Source of the DNA: Chromatiales bacterium
GTDB taxonomy: Bacteria; Pseudomonadota; Gammaproteobacteria; UBA6429; Thiohalophilaceae
Direction of reading: 5' to 3'
DNA length: 10,327 nucleotides
Assembly (NCBI GenBank): GCA_027057985.1
Contig: JALUTJ010000321.1
Coordinates: 1 to 10,327, forward strand
This document shows positions 5,998 through 10,327 of this stretch, piece by piece. The number at the start of each line of letters is the position of its first letter. Position 1 is the stretch's first letter. Position numbers and translations under genes: made by a program. Under the pieces are notes generated by a model. It saw nothing but the letters and a program-made list of their open reading frames with translations, did not search any database and was not told where the DNA came from.

Positions 5998-6025
5998 ATT
6001 TTATCCCAACCACAGAAAACAGCAA
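5998..6025 (-). promoter_or_regulatory. Predicted promoter of the response regulator gene
   Basis: On the minus strand TTGCTG (6020-6025) and TAAAAT (5998-6003) are 16 bases apart. Transcription would start near 5991, inside the adjoining palindromes ACCGCGGT (5989-5996) and GTAAATTTAC (5981-5990), which could be an operator at the start site. The match to consensus is moderate. Confidence 0.4.
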
Positions 6026-6037
6026 GAAGCTAAAATT

Positions 6038-6046
6038 TGTTATACA
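6038..6046 (+). promoter_or_regulatory. Predicted extended -10 promoter of the hydrolase-thioredoxin gene
   Basis: TGTTATACA forms an extended -10 element (TG at 6038-6039, TATACA at 6041-6046) with no convincing -35 box, as is common for extended -10 promoters. Transcription would start near 6053, about 23 bases before the ATG at 6076. The leader is A-rich with only a weak ribosome site. This promoter and that of the response regulator diverge within 106 bases. Confidence 0.4.
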
Positions 6047-6075
6047 CTGCAGGTAGTCAGTAAAAAAACAAGAAA

Positions 6076-7329
6076 ATGCAAACACTCATAAAACAGCTTA
6101 CTATCCTGTCATTTATCTCATTATTCCTGCCCACGGTATGGGCAGAGAACGAGCTATCCATTCGCTTGCCTGATAATAATGATATTACGGTGGAACAATA
6201 TCCCGCCAAAGGGCCTTATCTTGTTCTCTGGATTGCCCCGGGTTATGGCCTGCGAAAGACACATCAGGTAATTGCCCAGGAGCTCAGTCAACGCGGGATC
6301 GAGGTCTGGCAGGCCGATATTCTTGAATCACTTTTTATGCAACACAGCTCCACCAATATCAAGAAGCTCGATGGCGCTATCATCCGTGCTCTGATGGAGC
6401 AGGCCTATCGTAAAACCGGCAAGAAAATTATCCTTGCGGGTGATTCCTATGCCTCGATCAGCGTCTTAAAGGGTGCAAGGCAATGGCAACTGGCAAAACA
6501 TTCACAGCCTTATTTTATCGGTGCCATTCTTTTTTCTCCTTATATGTATAAATCAATCCCGACGCTGGGTCAGCTTCCTGAGTACATGCCCATTGTTTCG
6601 GCCACCAATATCCCGCTAATGATTTACCAGGCCAGAAAGCACGGCAACACCGGCCAGTTCAAACGGTTGCTTGGCAAATTACAGCAACACGGCAACCCGG
6701 TCTTCTCACGCATGACTCCCAAGATGATGAGCGTATTTTACCAGGACAAGGTCGATGCAAACGTGCAGTTACTGATGCAGAAGCTGGCAGGAAATATCAG
6801 GAACATGATTTCGGTACTGGAAAAATATCCTGTACCGAAGACAGTCATCCCATTAGCAAAAGTAAAGATTAAAGGCAAAGGGCTGGATACCCGTCTCAAA
6901 CCCTACTCCGGTACCGCAAAACCCTTACCGATTCGTCTGGGAGATACTAACGGAAAAATTTTCCAGCTAAATGATTATCATGGTCAGGTAACCGTGGTGA
7001 ACTTCTGGGCCAGCTGGTGTCCGCCCTGTGTGAAAGAGATACCATCACTGAACCGGCTAAAACAGAAAATGGCCGGTAAACCTTTCCAGCTAATCTCCAT
7101 TAACTATGCCGAGGATCGCAATACCATTCTTAACTTTATGAAAAAAGTTAAAGTGGAATTCCCGGTTTTAATCGACGAGAACGGCGATTTTGCCAGAAAG
7201 TGGAATGTGATCGCATTTCCTTCTACCTTTATTATTGACCCACAAGGGCAGATTCGCTACGGGGTAAATGCGGCGGTTGAGTGGGATACTGAAGAAATCA
7301 CCGAAAAAATTTCTCAATTACTGGAATAA
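6076..7329 (+). CDS. Secreted alpha/beta-hydrolase-like and TlpA-type thioredoxin fusion
   Basis: A 417-residue exported protein with two parts. A signal peptide (residues 1-23, ending TVWA) precedes an alpha/beta-hydrolase-like region (about 45-215): a first strand YLVLWIAPGYG, then IEVWQADI, and a nucleophile-elbow-like ILAGDSYAS with Ser124. The elbow departs from the usual GxSxG because its last Gly is Ala. His189 or His205 could serve as the catalytic His, but this is a guess. A linker (about 216-280) leads to a TlpA/ResA-type thioredoxin domain (about 281-417) with VVNFWASWCPPC, Cys315 and Cys318, and cis-Pro382 in AFPSTF. That domain should act as a periplasmic disulfide reductase, for example in cytochrome c maturation or repair of oxidised proteins. 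I do not recognise the whole fusion as a named family. It is followed 96 bases later by a lipoprotein gene on the same strand. Confidence 0.88.
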   Translation: MQTLIKQLTILSFISLFLPTVWAENELSIRLPDNNDITVEQYPAKGPYLVLWIAPGYGLRKTHQVIAQELSQRGIEVWQADILESLFMQHSSTNIKKLDGAIIRALMEQAYRKTGKKIILAGDSYASISVLKGARQWQLAKHSQPYFIGAILFSPYMYKSIPTLGQLPEYMPIVSATNIPLMIYQARKHGNTGQFKRLLGKLQQHGNPVFSRMTPKMMSVFYQDKVDANVQLLMQKLAGNIRNMISVLEKYPVPKTVIPLAKVKIKGKGLDTRLKPYSGTAKPLPIRLGDTNGKIFQLNDYHGQVTVVNFWASWCPPCVKEIPSLNRLKQKMAGKPFQLISINYAEDRNTILNFMKKVKVEFPVLIDENGDFARKWNVIAFPSTFIIDPQGQIRYGVNAAVEWDTEEITEKISQLLE

Positions 7330-7413
7330 TTTTATGCTATTCAGTTTCTATTCAGCTTGTTTTAACTAAACTGGAACTGATTCGCCCTGACATATATCAC
7401 CATGTACATTAAC

Positions 7414-7419
7414 AAGGAG
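7414..7419 (+). promoter_or_regulatory. Ribosome binding site that fixes the DUF2799 lipoprotein start
   Basis: AAGGAG lies 6 bases before the ATG at 7426. The in-frame ATG at 7402 is upstream of this site and has none of its own, and starting there would add eight residues in front of a normal lipoprotein signal. The start at 7426 is therefore preferred. Confidence 0.9.
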
Positions 7420-7425
7420 ATAATA

Positions 7426-8046
7426 ATGAAATACCTGAAACTGATTATACCGGGACTGGCTGCACTGTTGCTGGCTTCCTGCGCCACACTCAGCAAAGAC
7501 GAGTGCATGAATGCCAACTGGCGTACGATTGGGTATGAAGATGGAACCAAAGGCTACCCGGCCTCACGCATTGGCGAACATCGCAAGGCCTGTGCAGAAT
7601 ACAGGGTACGTCCGGATCTCAAAGCCTATACCGCGGGTCGCAAGGAAGGTCTGCGTCAGTTCTGTACCCCGAATATGGGCTACCGCAAGGGCAGCCAGGG
7701 CTATAACTATAATGGTGTCTGTCGCGGCTATAATGAACCTGCTTTCCTTGAAGCCTATAACTATGGCCGCCAGGTATATAAAGAACAACAACGCCTGAAT
7801 AACCTGCGCAGCAAATACAGCCGACAGGTACGTTATATCGATGATCTTGAACGTAGCCTGCATGAAAAAGAAGAACTGATGGTCAGCGGCCGCCTGTCAA
7901 AAGCCAAGGCACTGATTTTACTCAATGAAACCCGGGATATGGCCGAAGAAGTGGGTCGAGCTAAAAGTTACCTGAATGAACTTTCCGCTGCCATCGATGA
8001 CCAGGCATTGCGTGTCAGAAGAATGAAAGAAGATGCAGGTTACTAA
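7426..8046 (+). CDS. DUF2799 family lipoprotein
   Basis: A 206-residue envelope lipoprotein. The signal sequence (residues 1-18) ends in a lipobox LASC with acylated Cys19; the following residues are Ala-Thr, with no Asp at +2, so sorting to the outer membrane is expected. The body (about 25-122) matches DUF2799: repeated short blocks such as NWRTIGYEDGTKG, AYTAGRKEGLRQFC, GYRKGSQG and NYNGVCRGY, with four conserved cysteines (26, 53, 79, 98) that may pair. A C-terminal helical, probably coiled-coil tail (about 123-200) is rich in Arg, Glu and Leu. Function of DUF2799 proteins is unknown. The gene sits 96 bases after the thioredoxin fusion on the same strand. A disulfide-bonded lipoprotein beside a periplasmic thiol reductase could be a substrate pair, but this is only inference. 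Confidence 0.9.
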   Translation: MKYLKLIIPGLAALLLASCATLSKDECMNANWRTIGYEDGTKGYPASRIGEHRKACAEYRVRPDLKAYTAGRKEGLRQFCTPNMGYRKGSQGYNYNGVCRGYNEPAFLEAYNYGRQVYKEQQRLNNLRSKYSRQVRYIDDLERSLHEKEELMVSGRLSKAKALILLNETRDMAEEVGRAKSYLNELSAAIDDQALRVRRMKEDAGY

Positions 8047-8050
8047 AGGT

Positions 8051-8071
8051 GACCCGGAGGAATTCCGGGTC
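8051..8071. terminator. Hairpin between convergent lipoprotein and nnrS genes, weak terminator
   Basis: GACCCGGA (8051-8058) and TCCGGGTC (8064-8071) form a perfect GC-rich 8-bp stem with a 5-base loop, 4 bases after the lipoprotein stop. It lies between convergent genes, where a bidirectional terminator is expected. Neither side has a proper T-run (TCCCTGGTTTAA on the plus side), so termination may be inefficient or Rho-assisted. Confidence 0.55.
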
Positions 8072-8104
8072 TCCCTGGTTTAATCGATACTCTATTTACC
8101 AGCT

Positions 8105-9301
8105 TCAACCCGGCCTGCCATCGACTCTTGCGCGCCACCACATGGGTAAATAGACCCAGAGGAAAATCAGGAAACTGGCGATCCATAATGAGCCTGCAAT
8201 CTTCAGCAGGCTCATATAAGCTTCAGGTATAAAGACTGGCATAATCACCCGGGCAATAGCAGCCAGTACGATAAGAATAAAGGCCCAGAACATCGGCGCA
8301 GGCAATAGCATCTGTCGCCCGGTATGCCCCAGGGTAACCCGTGCCATCATGCCAATGGTCATGGTTCCTATACCACCCACGGTAAAGGCATGGTAGGCAA
8401 ACACGATTTGTGGCAGCTCAAACAGAATTGTCGCCTTCAGGGCAAAGCCAATAATAAACCAGGCATAAGCAAGCTGTAATATCCAGACCAGTGGCACGCG
8501 CCAGATACGCCTGTCATACCAGCCATATAGACGAACCGTATTTACCAGTACGGCAAATATTGCGGTTATCCCGATCCAGCTTTTTCCCAGCTGGAATAAC
8601 TCTGTGGTAGCAAAAAGCAACAGGCTCACCGGCACCAGCAACTCGATAAACTTCCAGCTTCGTGTTTTAACACCCTGCACACCACGTTCAGTAAAAAAGG
8701 GAATAACCCGCCCACCCATGATCATAATCAACAGGACCACGAGGTATAACATGGCGCGATTTCCTGCCTGCAGGCCAAGATCAAACCATCCAAGCAGGCT
8801 GCCATGAACCAGCAGGTTTGCTGTCATCATCAATAATAAAACCGGGATAAAAATAATATTGGACCACTGTCTGACCCTGATAATCGGGATAGCCAGCAGT
8901 ACGGCCACCAGTGGCAAAAAGGCCAGATCGACAAGCGCAATCACAAGAGGACTGATTCCGGGGATAAAAGGCGCAATACGTCCTGCAAGAAAAACCAGCC
9001 ACAATAGTGCCAGGCGAGGTCCGCTGATGATCCTGATGCCGGTCCAGTTACCGGCAGCTGTAAGCAAAAAGCCGGCAATAACCGCTACCGTGTAACCAAA
9101 TAGCATTTCATGTGCATGCCAGCCCGTGGCATTGTAATAAGCGTTGACTGAAATTTTTCCCGTAAGATGAAGCAACCATAGCGTTAATAACACGGGTGCC
9201 AGTACCGCTGATGTCAGGAAAAAGGGACGAAAGCCCAGAGCAAATAAGGCAAAGCTGTTGCTATCTGCTTTTTTTGCCGGATCTTCGATATTTAATGCCA
9301 T
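8105..9301 (-). CDS. nnrS: NnrS family membrane protein
   Basis: A 398-residue polytopic inner-membrane protein with about twelve hydrophobic segments, the usual NnrS size. The family landmark GWHAHEMLFGYTVAVIAGFL (residues 60-79) carries His62 and His64, likely haem or metal ligands. A second landmark is MIMGGRVIPFFTERGVQG in the middle of the protein, and YHAFTVGGIGTMTIGMMARV near the C-terminus holds another His. NnrS proteins contain haem and copper and protect against nitric oxide or nitrosative stress, often beside denitrification genes. None of those genes is visible here. The ATG at 9299-9301 follows GGGAG (9311-9315, minus) by 9 bases. It lies 42 bases after the ABC-F gene, so it is probably co-transcribed with it. 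I see no FNR or NsrR-like site in that gap. Confidence 0.93.
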   Translation of the reverse strand: MALNIEDPAKKADSNSFALFALGFRPFFLTSAVLAPVLLTLWLLHLTGKISVNAYYNATGWHAHEMLFGYTVAVIAGFLLTAAGNWTGIRIISGPRLALLWLVFLAGRIAPFIPGISPLVIALVDLAFLPLVAVLLAIPIIRVRQWSNIIFIPVLLLMMTANLLVHGSLLGWFDLGLQAGNRAMLYLVVLLIMIMGGRVIPFFTERGVQGVKTRSWKFIELLVPVSLLLFATTELFQLGKSWIGITAIFAVLVNTVRLYGWYDRRIWRVPLVWILQLAYAWFIIGFALKATILFELPQIVFAYHAFTVGGIGTMTIGMMARVTLGHTGRQMLLPAPMFWAFILIVLAAIARVIMPVFIPEAYMSLLKIAGSLWIASFLIFLWVYLPMWWRARVDGRPG

Positions 9302-9343
9302 AATGATTTACTCCCGTTTACTTGCAGTCATTTAACGCTATCT

Positions 9344-10327
9344 TTAAGAAGCTGATGCCAGTTCCAGTTCCTCGCTGGTTTCAAGCCAGTCGGCTTCTGC
9401 CTGTTGCAGCGCACTGTCCACTTCTGCCTGCTCCTTAAGCAGGCCAGTCAGTTGTTGCCTGTTTTCCTCATTATAAATTTTATTATCCGACAGTACGGAC
9501 TCCAGCCGGTTCTTGTCAGCAATAAGTTTTTCCATTTGTTTTTCCAGCTTCTTCAATCTGTTCTGCAAAGGTTTTAGCTGTTTACGTTTTTCTGCGGATG
9601 CCTGTCGAAGCTGTTTTTTATTTTGTTGCCCGGCTTCAGCACTATTAGTAGCAGGATCATTCTGTTTCACCCTGCTCTGCTCAGAAAGCCACTGCCGATA
9701 ATCATCCAGGCTGCCATCAAACTCATTAACCTGTCCGTCTGCAACCAGGTAAAGACTGTCGCTTACAGTACGCAGCAGGTGCCGATCATGAGAAACGATA
9801 ATCATGGCGCCCTCGTATTCCTGCATTGCCAGGGTCAGAGCATGGCGCATTTCAAGATCGAGGTGGTTGGTCGGTTCATCCAGTAATAGCAGGTTGGGTT
9901 TCTGGTAAACAATCAGAGCAAGTACCAGCCTTGCTTTCTCACCACCTGAGAGCGGTGCAACCGGATCAACCGCCATATCATTATTAAAGGCAAAACTACC
10001 AAGGTATTTACGTAAATCGGCTTCAGTCGCCTTTTCATCCAGTCGTTGCAGATGCAGTAAAGGACTGGCAGAAAAATCCAGTTGCTCCAGCTGGTGCTGG
10101 GCAAAGTAACCAATCCGCAATTCTTTTGCCCGTATCAGTTTTCCCTGCAGGTTTTCCATTTCACCGGCCAGCATTTTTACCAGGGTGGATTTACCCGCCC
10201 CATTGTGACCTAGCAGGCCGATACGATCTCCCGGATGAATGGAAAAATTGATTTTTGATAACAGGATATTATTGTTATAGCCCACTGCAACATTATCCAG
10301 TATTACCAGCGGATCCGGCATCTTGTC
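9344..10327 (-). CDS. yheS: ABC-F ATPase, YheS-like, C-terminal half (5' end cut by window)
   Basis: The 328 visible residues are the second half of a soluble, duplicated ABC-F ATPase; these proteins act on the ribosome and lack membrane domains. Counting from the first Met in view, the second nucleotide-binding domain has Walker A GHNGAGKST (38-46), Q-loop FAQHQ, signature LSGGEKAR (about 123-130), Walker B LLLLDEPTNHLD and the switch His in VSHDRHLL. A basic and acidic coiled-coil tail follows (about 215-320). The order and wording match E. coli YheS, including the short PDPL segment before the domain. The reading frame stays open to the right edge through AAG and GAC codons, so the ATG at 10319-10321 is internal and about half the protein, with the first ATPase domain and linker, is missing. 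It lies upstream of nnrS on the same strand. Confidence 0.92.
   Translation of the reverse strand, partial: DKMPDPLVILDNVAVGYNNNILLSKINFSIHPGDRIGLLGHNGAGKSTLVKMLAGEMENLQGKLIRAKELRIGYFAQHQLEQLDFSASPLLHLQRLDEKATEADLRKYLGSFAFNNDMAVDPVAPLSGGEKARLVLALIVYQKPNLLLLDEPTNHLDLEMRHALTLAMQEYEGAMIIVSHDRHLLRTVSDSLYLVADGQVNEFDGSLDDYRQWLSEQSRVKQNDPATNSAEAGQQNKKQLRQASAEKRKQLKPLQNRLKKLEKQMEKLIADKNRLESVLSDNKIYNEENRQQLTGLLKEQAEVDSALQQAEADWLETSEELELASAS

Noticed and set aside
7345..7375. CAGTTT / AAACTG pair as a terminator after the thioredoxin fusion gene
   Set aside because: Arms are only 6 bases, the loop is about 20 bases, and no T-run follows; likely chance.
7402..7425. Upstream in-frame ATG for the DUF2799 lipoprotein
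   Set aside because: The AAGGAG site lies between this ATG and the one at 7426, and the later start gives a standard lipoprotein signal peptide.
7564..7863. Minus-strand hydrophobic open frame opposite the lipoprotein gene
   Set aside because: Its apparent membrane-like composition comes from reverse reading of Tyr/Asn-rich DUF2799 codons, and it has no start signal.
9302..9343. FNR/NsrR-type operator before nnrS
   Set aside because: No TTGAT-N4-ATCAA or comparable dyad is present in the 42-base gap.
10319..10321. ATG as the true start of a short single-domain ABC protein
   Set aside because: The frame stays open to the window edge, and the residues from here match the second half of a duplicated ABC-F protein, so this Met is internal.

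Overview
The window looks like a chromosomal segment of a gammaproteobacterium of moderate GC content. The pointers are an E. coli-like yqjF-yqjG pair with a YhaJ-like LysR regulator, a YheS-type ABC-F ATPase, a PilH-like receiver, a DUF2799 lipoprotein, a DUF374 acyltransferase and an NnrS protein. Genus cannot be fixed from the sequence. No rRNA, tRNA, CRISPR array, insertion sequence or phage gene was seen. The window is gene-dense, with no gene-free stretch above about 130 bases. The genes at both edges are cut by the window.

Left part (1-3132): a minus-strand operon yqjF (DoxX family) - yqjG (glutathionyl-hydroquinone reductase) - pirin runs off the left edge. It is transcribed divergently from a LysR regulator resembling E. 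coli YhaJ. In E. coli, YhaJ activates yqjF in response to nitroaromatic/quinol-type compounds, so this looks like a compact quinone or aromatic-electrophile stress module. The 112-base divergent region holds a LysR-type T-N11-A dyad over a perfect TATAAT, a credible yqjF promoter and a second 7-bp inverted repeat. A strong hairpin lies between yqjF and yqjG.

Middle (3178-5969): a DUF374 lysophospholipid-acyltransferase-like gene converges with a c-di-GMP gene pair, the two stop codons overlapping in GTTAAC. The pair is a PilH-like single-domain response regulator followed by a membrane GGDEF-EAL protein whose GGDEF site is degenerate (GGSNF) and whose EAL site is intact. It is therefore probably a phosphodiesterase.

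Right part (6076-10327): a secreted protein that joins an alpha/beta-hydrolase-like domain to a TlpA-type thioredoxin domain (WCPPC) is the most unusual gene here. A DUF2799 lipoprotein follows on the same strand. On the minus strand a YheS-like ABC-F ATPase (cut by the right edge) is followed 42 bases later by nnrS, a haem/nitric-oxide-stress membrane protein. The best candidates for new biology are the hydrolase-thioredoxin fusion, the divergent operator with its possibly leaderless lysR, and the yqjF-yqjG intercistronic RNA hairpin.
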